Notes: generated by a model from the sequence alone, not told the origin. Shown: positions 28,289 through 38,398, numbered from the stretch's first letter. The stretch: DNA of 64,000 bases from Idiomarinaceae bacterium HL-53 (GCA_001458075.1 LN899469.1:1834659-1898658); one strand, 5' to 3'. Program-made: numbers and translations.

Positions 28289-29290
28289 ATGAGTGGTTAT
28301 TTAGTAGACATTAATGGCACAGAATTGACAGAACAAGATATTGAATTGCTTCAACATGAAGCAGTTAAAGGGCTTATTCTGTTTTCTCGCAATTTCAAGA
28401 ATACTTTACAGTTGCGTGAACTGGTTCAAGATATTCGTCGCGCGGTGAATCGACCTTTTCTTATCTCCGTTGATCATGAAGGGGGGCGTGTACAGCGTTT
28501 CCGCTCTGAATTTGCTCCGATACCTGCAATGGCTGCTTTTGCTGAGCGTTATCCTGACGATACCCAACAAGCGCAAACTGATGCAAGAGAGTTAGGATGG
28601 TTAATGGCATATGAATTACGGAATGTGGATATTGACTTGAGTTATGCGCCTGTACTCGATGTAAGAGGGAAGAGCGAGGTTATTGGTGATCGTGCTTTTG
28701 CTGCCAATTCTGAGACGATTGTTTCGCTCGCTACTGCTTTTATTGAGGGAATGCGTGAGGCTGGAATGCGCTGTGTCGGCAAACACTTTCCAGGCCATGG
28801 TACGGTGATAGCTGACTCTCATATTGCAATTCCAGAGGATACTCGAACGAAAGCTCAGATTTGGGCGCATGATTTGAAGCCCTTTGCAGTGATGGCAATG
28901 CGCTTGGACGCAATCATGCCGGCACACGTTATTTACCCTGAGTTAGATTCACTGCCAGCGGGCTTTTCGTCCTTTTGGATACAAGACGTATTGCGAGATG
29001 AGCTTGGCTTTAAAGGGGTCGTAATCAGTGACGATCTTACGATGGAAGGCGCGAAAGTTGTGGGCGATGTGAATGCGCGAGCGCAAGTAGCGTATGCCGC
29101 CGGTGGTCAACTTTTATTGGTATGTAACGATCGTGACGCGGCAATGCGGGCGGTTACAAACGTACCGCCGCCTGAAGGCGCTTTAAATATCGTTACGCAG
29201 TTACTGGGCAGTGCCTACCATCAAGACACCGCCCGTCACCAAGCTGCGGTGCAACTGGCTTATTCGTATGCGAGTGGGTCTGTAAGTTGA
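28289..29290 (+). CDS. nagZ: beta-N-acetylhexosaminidase NagZ
   Basis: 333 residues (E. coli 341), GH3 cytosolic enzyme removing GlcNAc from anhydromuropeptides in peptidoglycan recycling. Signature KHFPGHG and the substrate loop [12 protein letters not shown] are present, with the conserved Asp of [11 protein letters not shown] as nucleophile. Its 3' end overlaps the convergent queC gene by 31 bases, and no terminator lies between them. Confidence 0.95.
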   Translation: MSGYLVDINGTELTEQDIELLQHEAVKGLILFSRNFKNTLQLRELVQDIRRAVNRPFLISVDHEGGRVQRFRSEFAPIPAMAAFAERYPDDTQQAQTDARELGWLMAYELRNVDIDLSYAPVLDVRGKSEVIGDRAFAANSETIVSLATAFIEGMREAGMRCVGKHFPGHGTVIADSHIAIPEDTRTKAQIWAHDLKPFAVMAMRLDAIMPAHVIYPELDSLPAGFSSFWIQDVLRDELGFKGVVISDDLTMEGAKVVGDVNARAQVAYAAGGQLLLVCNDRDAAMRAVTNVPPPEGALNIVTQLLGSAYHQDTARHQAAVQLAYSYASGSVS

Positions 29291-29931
29291 TTTTCGGCAA
29301 AGGCTTGTAGGCGTTCGCGACAGGCACTGCAGCGTCCACAGGCTTTATCTCTGCCGTTGTAACAGGTCCACGTTTGCGCATAATCTAACCCCATCGCAAT
29401 CCCGTCGGCCAGAATTTCGCTTTTCGATTGGTATAGGTAAGGTGAAATCACGGGGATGGGTTCATAATTGGCAATCAAGCTCACTTGATTCATGGCTTCA
29501 ACGAATTCAGGCCGGCAATCAGGATAAATAGCATGGTCGCCAGAGTGAGCACCATACCAAACTTCTTGAGCTTGAATAGAAACGGCATAACCAATCGCCA
29601 ATGAGAGTAGAATCATGTTGCGGTTAGGCACGACCGTACTCTTCATGTTGCTTTCGGCATATTCTGCGTCTGGCACATCGATGTCATCGGTTAACGATGA
29701 ACCGGCGAGTAAGCTATTGATTGCACTAATGTCGACAACTTTGTGAGATATTCCCAGTTTTTTGCAGACATTCACTGCATATTCGAGTTCTTTCTTGTGT
29801 CGTTGGCCGTAGTTGAATGAGAGTGCATACACTGCTTTACCTGTTGCAACGGCTTTATTAAGAACAGTAAATGAATCCATGCCACCGGAATAGATAACAA
29901 CCAAGGCATTTTTAGCGTCAGATTGGCTCAC
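29260..29931 (-). CDS. queC: 7-cyano-7-deazaguanine synthase
   Basis: 223 residues. ATP-dependent conversion of carboxydeazaguanine to preQ0 in queuosine synthesis. PP-loop YSGGMDS near the N-terminus and a zinc site of Cys residues ([18 protein letters not shown]) at the C-terminus. A GTG start (VSQSDAKN) after AAGGAG was chosen over the open frame's upstream extension. It is divergent from queE, so both queuosine genes share a 63-base regulatory region. Confidence 0.95.
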   Translation of the reverse strand: MSQSDAKNALVVIYSGGMDSFTVLNKAVATGKAVYALSFNYGQRHKKELEYAVNVCKKLGISHKVVDISAINSLLAGSSLTDDIDVPDAEYAESNMKSTVVPNRNMILLSLAIGYAVSIQAQEVWYGAHSGDHAIYPDCRPEFVEAMNQVSLIANYEPIPVISPYLYQSKSEILADGIAMGLDYAQTWTCYNGRDKACGRCSACRERLQAFAENQLTDPLAYE

Positions 29932-29994
29932 GAGACATATCTCCTTTATAATGACCGCGCATTTTAACGCACAGTGACCACGAGTGGAAATGAC

Positions 29995-30696
29995 ATGAAG
30001 CAGGTACATTCACCCCTTGCTCAAAAAGCCCTCCCGATTAACGAACTTTTTGAGACCATTCAAGGAGAGGGGCTTTATACAGGCACACCAGCTATCTTCC
30101 TGCGCCTGCAAGGATGTCCGGTGGGCTGCCCTTGGTGCGATACGCAACATACATGGGAACATCGTAAAGAAGACGAAATTGCAATTGTCGATGTGCTTAA
30201 AAAGGAAGTCGCGGCGCCTTCATGGGGCGCTTTGTCTCCAGTAGAGTTTCTCGCTGTCATCCAAAGCCAAGGTTGGCATGCAAAACATGTGGTGATCACA
30301 GGGGGAGAGCCCTGTATGTACGATTTATCGGAGCTGACCGAGGTACTTTATGACGCCGGTTATCAATGCCAAATTGAAACCAGTGGCACTTTCGAAGTGA
30401 ACGTGCATGCGGACACCTGGGTGACAGTAAGTCCGAAAGTCGATATGCCTGGGGGTTATCCCATTCTACCTCAAGCGGTGGCGCGTGCTAACGAGATAAA
30501 ATTCCCTGTGGCGATGCAAAAGCACGTGGATGAACTCGATGCGTTACTCGCCAATTTCGCGACTCGCGAGGATGTCATCATTGCCTTGCAGCCTATTTCT
30601 CAGCGTCCACGCGCAACAGAGTTGGCAATGAAAACTTGTATTGAGCGTAACTGGCGTCTTTCTGTACAACTACACAAATACTTGGCAATCGCTTAA
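29995..30696 (+). CDS. queE: 7-carboxy-7-deazaguanine synthase
   Basis: 233 residues, radical SAM enzyme contracting CPH4 to CDG in queuosine synthesis. Cluster motif CPVGCPWC (Cx3Cx2C) in [17 protein letters not shown], and the GGEPCMYDL motif follows. The ATG at MKQVHSPL was chosen; a more upstream in-frame start lies 21 bases before. It supplies the substrate of the divergently encoded QueC. About 80 bases without coding potential separate it from the Tad locus. Confidence 0.95.
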   Translation: MKQVHSPLAQKALPINELFETIQGEGLYTGTPAIFLRLQGCPVGCPWCDTQHTWEHRKEDEIAIVDVLKKEVAAPSWGALSPVEFLAVIQSQGWHAKHVVITGGEPCMYDLSELTEVLYDAGYQCQIETSGTFEVNVHADTWVTVSPKVDMPGGYPILPQAVARANEIKFPVAMQKHVDELDALLANFATREDVIIALQPISQRPRATELAMKTCIERNWRLSVQLHKYLAIA

Positions 30697-30779
30697 AACA
30701 CGCCTCTTTGCTGTCATAAATAAATCTTCTTTGCTAAACCTAGAGACATGGTTTTGTTCCCGCAAGCAAGGAGGCTTTC

Positions 30780-31061
30780 ATGCGTTTCTCTCACCGTTCA
30801 GTCAATCGTTTTCCCCTAGGTCAGGGAATGACCGAATATATCGTAATTTTAGCGTTGGTTGTTGTTTCGGCTATTGGCGTTTACTCACTATTTGGGAAGA
30901 CGATTCGAAATCAAGTTGCCGGGGTTGCCCAAGAAATTGCCGGGCAGTCTGCAGACTCTGCCTTGAATGAAGCACAAGATGCTGCAGACGATGCGGAAGA
31001 TACAGCGAGTGAGGACTATGGTCTTGCTGATTATGATGAATCGAATGAAGGAAATCGATAG
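30780..31061 (+). CDS. Flp-like pilin with acidic tail
   Basis: 93 residues. A basic leader ends at Gly14, then QGMTEYIVILALVVVSAIGVY: a type IV-like prepilin cleavage site (G/Q, Glu at +5) and hydrophobic helix. The C-terminal ~38 residues are strongly acidic (about 15 Asp/Glu), unusual for a short Flp pilin. Strong SD AAGGAGG. It begins the Tad-type pilus locus and overlaps the next gene by one base. It is likely the major pilin, assembled by the downstream ATPase and TadB/C. Confidence 0.75.
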   Translation: MRFSHRSVNRFPLGQGMTEYIVILALVVVSAIGVYSLFGKTIRNQVAGVAQEIAGQSADSALNEAQDAADDAEDTASEDYGLADYDESNEGNR

Positions 31062-32272
31062 TGCGTCGGCAACGAGGGCAAGTGTTGATGCTGGGAACCT
31101 TGATGATAGCGGGCCTTGTCTTGGGGTTGATCGCAATCACCCGACTTGGTTTTCAAAGCCAGCAGCAATTGCATACACAGGCCGTTGCGAATCATGCGGC
31201 GGAGGCCGTCGCGATTCTCGGAGCGCGAGACTTAAACTTTAAGTCGGTAACAAACCGAGCAATGCTCGCAAATGAAGTGGTTGTTGGACAACTTATGGCA
31301 TTGCAAAGTTGGTTTCTCATGGCGGAAGACGCGAGCGAAAGGTTGGCGCTTTTTACGAGTTGGATTCCTTACGTTAATGGTATGACGCGTGGTCTTTCAA
31401 ATGCAATTACTCAAATCAAAACGCCTCTACTCACTGCAATCGATGTTGGAGTACAAGCGCAACATTACTTAATTCGGACCCTTGAGCAAGCTCAGTTCAT
31501 ATTTCATCAAGCAAGTTGGACGTCTGCATTGCATACAATGGAGCAGCTGGTGGAAGCGAGCGATCCGAGCTACCGGGTTAGACTTTTTAATCACCAAACA
31601 TTAATTAATACGCCCGGGTTGTGGCTTTCATTTCAGAGACGAGCGAGAGCAGATGAATATGCAACTTGGGTAAATGACAGTCGGGATCCTTTTACCAGGA
31701 AACGAACCTATAACTGGCTGTCACTGTTAATGGTTGATATTGAGAAAGCGGGCGGTACAGATATCTCTCAAACGAATAGTCGCGTTGTTTGGCGATCGAT
31801 TGATACGCTGGGAGTGCACGTAGATATTCTGTTTGGTTCACAGGAATTAAGGTTCGGAGGTGGTGCAGGATATATCAATGAGCGGCTACCTGAGAACGCA
31901 AGCCGATCAGAATTTGGCGGGAGCTATCGTGTTAACAAGCGAACGAGCCGGAAAGCAGCAAATCGTGCAGAGCAAATGAGGATTAATAGAACCGTCCCAT
32001 ATCAGTATTTACTTGCCGATCCCGCGCAAGAGTTCCCAAACGTTACTGTTGTGGTTGTCGATGAGGCGCCCGATAACCCCCCCATGGATTCGACATTGAA
32101 GCACATAGGGATAGGGCGTTATCAAGTTCGATTCGAGCGAGCGGCTCAGTTCTTTCCCCGGCGTGATGGTCGTCACGAAAGTGCAAACTTATTTAATGGG
32201 TTTTGGACTGTGAAGGAAAATCCTATCCGTACTCTGGATAGACGCATCATTGAGGCTCAGTTGTCATTATGA
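31061..32272 (+). CDS. TadG-like pilus-associated protein
   Basis: 403 residues, GTG start overlapping the pilin stop. A short basic N-terminus (MRRQRG) and a single TM helix (QVLMLGTLMIAGLVLGLIAI, about 7-26) precede a long extracytoplasmic region. The TM part resembles TadG/TadE-like proteins (HTQAVANHAAEAVAILGARDLNFKSVTNRAMLANE), which influence pilus assembly. The distal part matches nothing I know. It ends overlapping the next gene by 4 bases. Confidence 0.65.
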   Translation: MRRQRGQVLMLGTLMIAGLVLGLIAITRLGFQSQQQLHTQAVANHAAEAVAILGARDLNFKSVTNRAMLANEVVVGQLMALQSWFLMAEDASERLALFTSWIPYVNGMTRGLSNAITQIKTPLLTAIDVGVQAQHYLIRTLEQAQFIFHQASWTSALHTMEQLVEASDPSYRVRLFNHQTLINTPGLWLSFQRRARADEYATWVNDSRDPFTRKRTYNWLSLLMVDIEKAGGTDISQTNSRVVWRSIDTLGVHVDILFGSQELRFGGGAGYINERLPENASRSEFGGSYRVNKRTSRKAANRAEQMRINRTVPYQYLLADPAQEFPNVTVVVVDEAPDNPPMDSTLKHIGIGRYQVRFERAAQFFPRRDGRHESANLFNGFWTVKENPIRTLDRRIIEAQLSL

Positions 32273-32889
32273 AAAATCTGATACTGGGTCAGAGCCTTAT
32301 CGAGGTTAGCGTTTTTATTTCGCTCGTGGGTATTGTGCTACTCACCTCGGCATCGCTTTTAAGTGATGCACTTGGTTCCCGCTTCATTGCTCATGAGCAA
32401 GGCCAGGTAATTATAGAGCAAATGCCTATGCGAGATTACTTTGAGCTTCCAGAACAAACGCTTGAGTCCTTTCAGGAGCAGTATGCATATCCGCTGCGAG
32501 AAGATCTTTCGGTAAAGATAGAACGCTCTGACGAATACCCGTCTGCTAAAGTCTTAGACTCGATTTGGCAATTACTGGGTCGTCGTGTGGAGCAACGAAT
32601 GCCACTTAACAATCAGTATGAGCTATCGTTCTGGGTAGAAGGTCAGAGTGAATCGAGTTGGTTCAAATTCATACGGCTTCATGACGACTGGTATCCGACC
32701 GCTGCAGATCAGCTGGTCAGCACGCCACAAGCTTTAGTGCCGAGCTCATATGCCGATATCGCTCCCATTCGTTTGTTACAAGATTGGATATCGCTCATAC
32801 CGTTTAGCAGAGAATTTGCCTCTGAGAGTTTCCAGCTTGGATTTGTTGACGACGAGGTTGTCCCTGTTTATGCACTCGAGGAAAATTAA
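32269..32889 (+). CDS. pseudopilin-like protein of the Tad locus
   Basis: 206 residues. N-terminus MKNLILG/QSLIEVSVFISLVGIVLL has a prepilin-type Gly/Gln cleavage site with Glu at +5 and a hydrophobic helix. The mature C-terminal region is soluble and unrecognised. A minor pilin (TadE/F-like position) is the likeliest role. It overlaps its neighbours or abuts them by 2-4 bases, so it is in the same transcript. Confidence 0.6.
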   Translation: MKNLILGQSLIEVSVFISLVGIVLLTSASLLSDALGSRFIAHEQGQVIIEQMPMRDYFELPEQTLESFQEQYAYPLREDLSVKIERSDEYPSAKVLDSIWQLLGRRVEQRMPLNNQYELSFWVEGQSESSWFKFIRLHDDWYPTAADQLVSTPQALVPSSYADIAPIRLLQDWISLIPFSREFASESFQLGFVDDEVVPVYALEEN

Positions 32890-32891
32890 TC

Positions 32892-33446
32892 ATGATCAGT
32901 GCACTGAGTTTGGTCGCCTTGCTTGCGATAGGAAAGCTTCCGGAGAGTTGGAGCATAATGAATGCGCTGCCTCAAACAGAGCATAATGGCTTCTTAGTAC
33001 AAGGGTGGTCGGTTTTTGAACAAGCGTTTGAGGTGAAACGATGGATTCGGCAACAGCACTGTTCCGGTTTTCATGATGAAGATGCTTGGCTTTGGTTTTG
33101 TGTTGAAAAACAAAGACTCACAATGCTCGATTATGCAGAGTATCCGGCATTTTATTCTGTGCTAGAGTTGCGCTCGGAGGGCTTGGAGGAAGAACTCCAA
33201 ACTTGGCAATGGCCCGGAGTCTATCTGAGCATGGAACGTTCCTCTCGATCAATCCTTGCTCTTAGTCGAGACTTTCTCGAGGAAGCAAAGTCCGCTCATG
33301 CTTCTATATTATTGGAGCAACAAGGTCCAAAATTTTATTTCTTAAGCTGGAGAGAGCCGAACTTCGATTATGTCGGAGCAGTGACTGAACTCAATCAAGG
33401 GTATCAAGTTTTAAAAGTTAAAATGCAAAGGAATGCATCATTTTGA
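32892..33446 (+). CDS. hypothetical protein of the Tad locus
   Basis: 184 residues, family not recognised. A short hydrophobic start (MISALSLVALLAIGKL) may be a signal peptide or anchor; the rest is soluble, rich in Trp and Glu, with two Cys residues (57 and 70) in a segment around WIRQQHCSGFHDEDAWLWFC. It is wedged between pseudopilin-like and CpaB genes with 2-base spacing upstream and a 4-base overlap downstream, so a pilus role is inferred from context only. Confidence 0.55.
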   Translation: MISALSLVALLAIGKLPESWSIMNALPQTEHNGFLVQGWSVFEQAFEVKRWIRQQHCSGFHDEDAWLWFCVEKQRLTMLDYAEYPAFYSVLELRSEGLEEELQTWQWPGVYLSMERSSRSILALSRDFLEEAKSAHASILLEQQGPKFYFLSWREPNFDYVGAVTELNQGYQVLKVKMQRNASF

Positions 33447-34186
33447 AAAAAGGAAAGATATTGGTGTCGTTTGGCGCACCTCTCGTACTCGCGCTTATAT
33501 CTGCCGTTGTTGCTTGGTACCTTATCCAGCGCCATATTGAACTGACGGTGGCTGCGCGTCCTCGTCTTCCAGCCCCCCCTATTGAGATGAGACAAGTTTT
33601 GGTCGCAAACCAGATACTGCCGGAACAGACGCGAATAGAACGCCAGCATCTAGCATTGAGATCTTTACCTGCGAGTGGGCTGCCAGAAGATGTATTTGGC
33701 CCAGCTAAATTGGAAGAGTTAGTCGGGCAGTATACACGTTACGCGATCCCTCGTGGAAAGCCCTTGCAGCATCTGCATTTACACGAGGCCGCTGCTCGAC
33801 GACTCACAACCCGCCTACCGCCGGGGATGCGAGCTTTTACGATTCGCGCTGAAGTTCAATGGACACACCATGGAGCCCTAGAGACGGGGGATTTGGTTGA
33901 CCTTTATCAGGTACACGAAACGCATTGGGAACGAATTGTGAGGCATGCTGAGGTTATACAACTCGCACCAATCGTTACAGATATGTCCGCTTCACATCGC
34001 TATGAATATGTAACGTTTGCTATTGAGCAAGCTATGAATGCTCGACTTTATGAGCTGCATGAAATGAGTCGTCTGCGCTTTGTATTAAGGAGCATGAAAC
34101 ATAATTCGGTTGAGGAAGGTTTTGGTGATGTACTTGAAATTGAAAGATTACCCGAGCTAATCGGTGTTAAGGAAAGAGTGGAATGA
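33443..34186 (+). CDS. cpaB: CpaB/RcpC-like pilus assembly protein
   Basis: 247 residues, TTG start overlapping the previous stop. An N-terminal TM (about 9-27) is followed by a SAF-type domain (VLVANQILPEQTRIERQHLALRSLP and YAIPRGKPLQHLHL, about 50-115) as in CpaB/RcpC, which supports secretin assembly or stability in Tad systems. The gene order cpaB-secretin is the family norm. Confidence 0.8.
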   Translation: MKKGKILVSFGAPLVLALISAVVAWYLIQRHIELTVAARPRLPAPPIEMRQVLVANQILPEQTRIERQHLALRSLPASGLPEDVFGPAKLEELVGQYTRYAIPRGKPLQHLHLHEAAARRLTTRLPPGMRAFTIRAEVQWTHHGALETGDLVDLYQVHETHWERIVRHAEVIQLAPIVTDMSASHRYEYVTFAIEQAMNARLYELHEMSRLRFVLRSMKHNSVEEGFGDVLEIERLPELIGVKERVE

Positions 34187-35460
34187 TGAGAAGAAACCGT
34201 GTTTCGAGTTGCGCTTCAGTACAGGCGTTTTTGTGCTGGGGGAAATATCTCTTGTTATCGTTGTTTGTTCCGCTCACGTTCGCTGCAGAGCCAATTCAAA
34301 TGCAAGTTGGGGAACTTCACTTACTAGAGTTTGACGAGAATGTTGAACGTGTATTGTTGAGTTCCCCTGCGGTTGCTGAAGCTACACTTTTGAATCGAGC
34401 GCTGAAAATTGAGGCTTTGCAACTTGGTTCCTTCACTATTGATATTTGGCTTCAATCCAGTGAATTCGAGGAACGGACGGAGCATCGCACTCAATCATTT
34501 CGTGTGGTTCCTGGGGAACGCGAGATATTGATTAAATTTATTGATTTGTTTTTTTCTCGAAATGAAAGCGTACAGTTCATTGATACAGAAACAAAGCTCT
34601 GGGCTCATGGTGAAGTAGACTTCGAAACACGAGACCAACTGCAGGAGTTGGCTGCACGATTTAGCGATCTCGATTTATCTCAGGTGAGGGAAATTGTACC
34701 GACGCCAGAAATGCTTGAATTTGAGATTCAAGTTGTCGAGGTTAAAGAAAGAATGCTTCGTCATCGTGGTTTGCAGTGGTCATCTGCGGCATCGGGTCCC
34801 CAATTTTCGTTACAATCTTCTGCATTGTTGGCGTCGAATCTAGGTTCAGAGACATCAGCGACCGCCTTATTGGATTGGAATTTTGAACTTAGTTCTGTGC
34901 TGCAGTTACTTAATCAACAAGGGCATGCTCGCGTTTTAGCGACCCCTAATTTGCGTGTTGTGGAGGGCATTGAGGGTTCGTTTCATTCTGGGGGAGAACT
35001 ACCAATCCCGATCACGAACGCAGACGGGACGCCGACCATAGAGTTTCACCCGTATGGTATCCAAATGGGGGTTACCGGGAAGTTGCTCACCGCTGATAAG
35101 CTCACTGTAAGTATTCAAGCAGAGTTAAGTAACCTTGATTCCTCAGTTGCGGTGCAAGGCGCACCGGGCCTATTGACGAGACGCACCCGCACGAATGTAG
35201 ACATGACCATCGGAGAAACGATGGTGATTTCAGGACTGCGTAGCTTTGAGGAGAGCCGAAATCTGGAGCATTTGCCATCACCTCTAGCCAAAGTAATGGG
35301 CTGGCTTGGCCGAAATTACGCGCAAGGAGAGCAGTCGACGGAATTAATGATATTTCTTACGCCAAGGAAACTGAGTTCAATAACGCAAACTAAGGCATGG
35401 CAAGACACTCGCAGACGAGCCTGGCAGGAAAAATTTAGAAACTTGAGTTGCCAGCCATAA
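34183..35460 (+). CDS. cpaC: Tad pilus secretin (CpaC/RcpA-like)
   Basis: 425 residues with a signal peptide (about 1-35). The N-terminal pilus-secretin domain (MQVGELHLLEFDENVERVLLSSPAVAEA) is followed by the C-terminal secretin core (RVLATPNLRVVEGIEGSFHSGGELPIPI and TMVISGLRSFEE). It forms the outer-membrane pore through which the pilus exits. It is somewhat short for CpaC. ATG overlaps cpaB by 4 bases. Confidence 0.88.
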   Translation: MMRRNRVSSCASVQAFLCWGKYLLLSLFVPLTFAAEPIQMQVGELHLLEFDENVERVLLSSPAVAEATLLNRALKIEALQLGSFTIDIWLQSSEFEERTEHRTQSFRVVPGEREILIKFIDLFFSRNESVQFIDTETKLWAHGEVDFETRDQLQELAARFSDLDLSQVREIVPTPEMLEFEIQVVEVKERMLRHRGLQWSSAASGPQFSLQSSALLASNLGSETSATALLDWNFELSSVLQLLNQQGHARVLATPNLRVVEGIEGSFHSGGELPIPITNADGTPTIEFHPYGIQMGVTGKLLTADKLTVSIQAELSNLDSSVAVQGAPGLLTRRTRTNVDMTIGETMVISGLRSFEESRNLEHLPSPLAKVMGWLGRNYAQGEQSTELMIFLTPRKLSSITQTKAWQDTRRRAWQEKFRNLSCQP

Positions 35461-35481
35461 TCTAACTAAGGACCCAAGTAC

Positions 35482-36750
35482 ATGGATGTGTATGAAGAAA
35501 TAAGAAGTAGGGCGTTTGGAACGATGGATATGCATCGTGCGCGTTTAGAGGAAATGGACGATAGCGCGGTGCGAGATTATTTGGTTCCGCTGCTGGACCC
35601 GATTATTCAAACCGTGTTTGATCAGCGGCTTTCTGACTCGTTAGTTGAGCCCAACGAAATATTTCGTCAAAAAAATGAGATTCGTTCGGCATTGCTTGAC
35701 GATATTCTTGGTTTGGGGCCCCTCGAAGTGATGCTCCGAGATTCATCAATTAGTGAAATCATGGTAAATCGCCATGATCAAATTTTTGTCGAACGAGCCG
35801 GATTAATTGAGCATTATCCATTAACGCTTGAGTGTGAATCGAAAGTCCGGCATCTTATCGATCGTATTGTGACCCCCTTGGGAAGAAGAATCGATGAAAG
35901 CTCTCCTATGGTTGATGCGCGCTTGCCTTGTGGCTCTCGAGTTAATGCCGTAATTCCGCCGCTAGCAATTGATGGGAGTTGTTTAACAATTCGAAAGTTC
36001 TCTGAGAAACGAATATATCTCGAGGATCTAATTTCGTGGGGAACTTGCTCGCCTGAGGCGGGATTGTTGTTATCCAAACTCGTGGTCAATAAATCGAATA
36101 TCGTGGTGAGTGGGGGGACTGGGAGCGGCAAAACAACGCTATTAAATATTCTCGCAAGCCTAATTCCAGAACATGAGCGAATTATTACGGTTGAGGATGC
36201 CGCTGAATTATCGATTCAACACCGAAATAGAATTCGCTTGGAAGCACGACCGCCGAATCAAGAGGGGCAGGGGGCGATTGTGATTCGGGAATTGATTGTC
36301 AATGCTTTGCGAATGCGGCCTGATCGTATCTTGGTTGGAGAGTGCCGCTCGGGCGAGTGTCTCGATATGCTGCAAGCAATGAACACGGGTCATAACGGAT
36401 CCATGACAACGGTTCATGCAAACTCACCGCGAGATGCATTAAGTCGTTTGGAAACACTTGTGCTAATGGCAGGTGTTGAGCTTCCCTTAATCGCCGTAAA
36501 ACAGCAAATTGCAAGTGCAATTCACTGGATTATTCAAATTGCACGGGTTGCCAGCGGACATCGGCGCATTGTCTCGATTACAGAACTTCAGGGTCTAGAG
36601 GATGATGTCATTCAGATGGCTGAGGTTTTCAAGTGGAGCAATACGCATGAGGCACTCATACCAACCGGTGAAATGCCAAGTGCCAAGCGATTTACATCAG
36701 AAACCGATCGTGACGAGATACTTCAATCTATTTATGGATTTGCGTCCTAA
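35482..36750 (+). CDS. tadA: Tad pilus ATPase (TadA/CpaF)
   Basis: 422 residues. Walker A GGTGSGKTT (211-219), Walker B-type ILVGECR (Glu287) and the His box MTTVHANSPRDAL (308-320) identify the secretion ATPase that powers Tad pilus assembly. The preceding gene is the secretin; a TadZ/CpaE localisation protein, usually found between them, is absent. The last base overlaps tadB. Confidence 0.95.
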   Translation: MDVYEEIRSRAFGTMDMHRARLEEMDDSAVRDYLVPLLDPIIQTVFDQRLSDSLVEPNEIFRQKNEIRSALLDDILGLGPLEVMLRDSSISEIMVNRHDQIFVERAGLIEHYPLTLECESKVRHLIDRIVTPLGRRIDESSPMVDARLPCGSRVNAVIPPLAIDGSCLTIRKFSEKRIYLEDLISWGTCSPEAGLLLSKLVVNKSNIVVSGGTGSGKTTLLNILASLIPEHERIITVEDAAELSIQHRNRIRLEARPPNQEGQGAIVIRELIVNALRMRPDRILVGECRSGECLDMLQAMNTGHNGSMTTVHANSPRDALSRLETLVLMAGVELPLIAVKQQIASAIHWIIQIARVASGHRRIVSITELQGLEDDVIQMAEVFKWSNTHEALIPTGEMPSAKRFTSETDRDEILQSIYGFAS

Positions 36751-37601
36751 TGTTGTGGCTCGGCTTAATTTTAATCTCAATCGTTTGCGGCACGCTTGGC
36801 TCCTGGCTTGTGAGTCACTTACAGCATTACCTAACCCGCATCGAACGCGATTATGAATTGCAGTTGCAACAGAACCTCTGGGATGTGTTTGTTTTCGTCT
36901 CGCCGCGAAGACTACTCGTACTCTGGACCGTGATCGGCTTGATTGCAGGAAGTCTCGTCTGGATCATGACGCAGCAATGGATTGCTGCAACTATTTTATT
37001 GTTCTCTTTTTGGAGCTTACCGCCCTTTCTTGTAAGTAAGTATCGGATACGCCGCATTACTGCGATGGTAGAGCAACTTCCAGATGTTTCAATGATGATA
37101 GTCACCACATTGCGTTCAGGAGGCACACTCCTTGGCGGCATCGACTTTGCACAACGGCATTGCGGCCCCCCTTTTTCACAAGAGCTTGCATTACTGCTGC
37201 GCAAAATTCGAGTTGGGACCCCATTAGTCACAGGGCTTGAGGAGATGTCACAGAGGCTTGACAACAATCAAGTGAGAAGATGGTGCAGCATTTTGAAGCT
37301 GGGAATTAATTCTGGCGGAAACCAATCGATGATGTTGAGTCAGCTAGCCACTAACATGAGAAGTAAAAAGCGTCTAGAGCGCCGCGTTAAGAGCTTGTCG
37401 GCACAGGGAAACATGCAAGGTAAAGTCATGGCGATACTCCCATTTTTTATTGGCGGAATTCTGTTCTTAATTGAGCCCAAGGCAATGTTTGCTCTGTTTG
37501 AGAGCGCTGTGGGTTGGGGGCTACTAGGTGCGCAAGTTGGACTTGTGAGCTTAGGACTTTGGTGGATGAGCAAATTGATACGCATTGAGGTTTCCTTATG
37601 A
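36750..37601 (+). CDS. tadB: Tad platform protein TadB
   Basis: 283 residues. T2SS-F-type inner-membrane platform protein with N-terminal TMs, a cytosolic helical domain (VEQLPDVSMMIVTTLRSGGTLLGGIDFAQ, about 108-136) and C-terminal TMs. It pairs with TadC to form the assembly platform. Overlaps tadA by one base and tadC by four. Confidence 0.9.
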   Translation: MLWLGLILISIVCGTLGSWLVSHLQHYLTRIERDYELQLQQNLWDVFVFVSPRRLLVLWTVIGLIAGSLVWIMTQQWIAATILLFSFWSLPPFLVSKYRIRRITAMVEQLPDVSMMIVTTLRSGGTLLGGIDFAQRHCGPPFSQELALLLRKIRVGTPLVTGLEEMSQRLDNNQVRRWCSILKLGINSGGNQSMMLSQLATNMRSKKRLERRVKSLSAQGNMQGKVMAILPFFIGGILFLIEPKAMFALFESAVGWGLLGAQVGLVSLGLWWMSKLIRIEVSL

Positions 37602-38398
37602 TCCTTTCGTTATGGATTCCTCTGAGTTTTATGGCGAGTGCGGTTTATCTCCTCTCATGGTTCGTGGGCAACCAACTTCGTTTGGAGCGCTTGAAAAATT
37701 GGTTTGGCTTCGTTGCAGCGCACGTTTTTCGAATTTTACCCGATGGCTGGCGAAAACGTATCGAAAAGCCTCTTCGATTAGCGGGGTATCAACAGGCTCA
37801 GATCGAGCGTTGGACTCTGTTGGTTTTTCTGACAGTGATTGGGACACTGATTTTACTTTTTGCCGTGCCTCATACAATCTCTTGGGTTGCTTCAGGAGTG
37901 CTCATCTTGTGGGCCTTAAAGCCTAGGCTAAATGCATCAAAGGTTGCAAGATTTCGACAGCGCCAAGCAAGTCATGCACTACCGACACTGATGGACAGTC
38001 TTGCGATGTTGCTCAAAGCCGGTTTTCCTTTAATGTCCTCATTAAAGCTCTATTTAGATGACGGAGCAATGAATGTCTTGCATCGAGAGTTGCGGAGTGT
38101 AATGCATAAGATCCAAACCGGAACTCATTTTGATGAGGCCATCCAGGGGCTTTACAGAGCTTTACCATCGAAAGAGATTAAGCTTTTTGTAAATTTACTT
38201 TTGCAATCGTCTAAACAGGGCAGTGGGTTGGCCGTATTGTTGCAAGAGCAAGCATCTATTCGTCGAGAAGCGCTTGCCGCGGAAATTGAGCAGTATGCGC
38301 AGGAAGCGCCGGTAAAAATGTTGGCTCCGTTGGCACTAATGATTTTCCCCGCGACCGTCATCCCTTTTATTGGCTTAATTTGGATAAAGTTGCAATGA
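37598..38398 (+). CDS. tadC: Tad platform protein TadC
   Basis: 266 residues, second T2SS-F-domain platform protein. The conserved segment is ALPTLMDSLAMLLKAGFPLMSSLKL (about 126-150), with hydrophobic segments at the start, middle (about 85-108) and C-terminus (MLAPLALMIFPATVIPFIGLIW). ATGA overlap with tadB and with the DUF192 gene. Confidence 0.9.
   Translation: MILSLWIPLSFMASAVYLLSWFVGNQLRLERLKNWFGFVAAHVFRILPDGWRKRIEKPLRLAGYQQAQIERWTLLVFLTVIGTLILLFAVPHTISWVASGVLILWALKPRLNASKVARFRQRQASHALPTLMDSLAMLLKAGFPLMSSLKLYLDDGAMNVLHRELRSVMHKIQTGTHFDEAIQGLYRALPSKEIKLFVNLLLQSSKQGSGLAVLLQEQASIRREALAAEIEQYAQEAPVKMLAPLALMIFPATVIPFIGLIWIKLQ

Noticed and set aside
29932-29994. preQ1 riboswitch between queC and queE
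   Set aside because: Neither strand shows the preQ1-I pseudoknot pattern, and the region is too short for preQ1-II.
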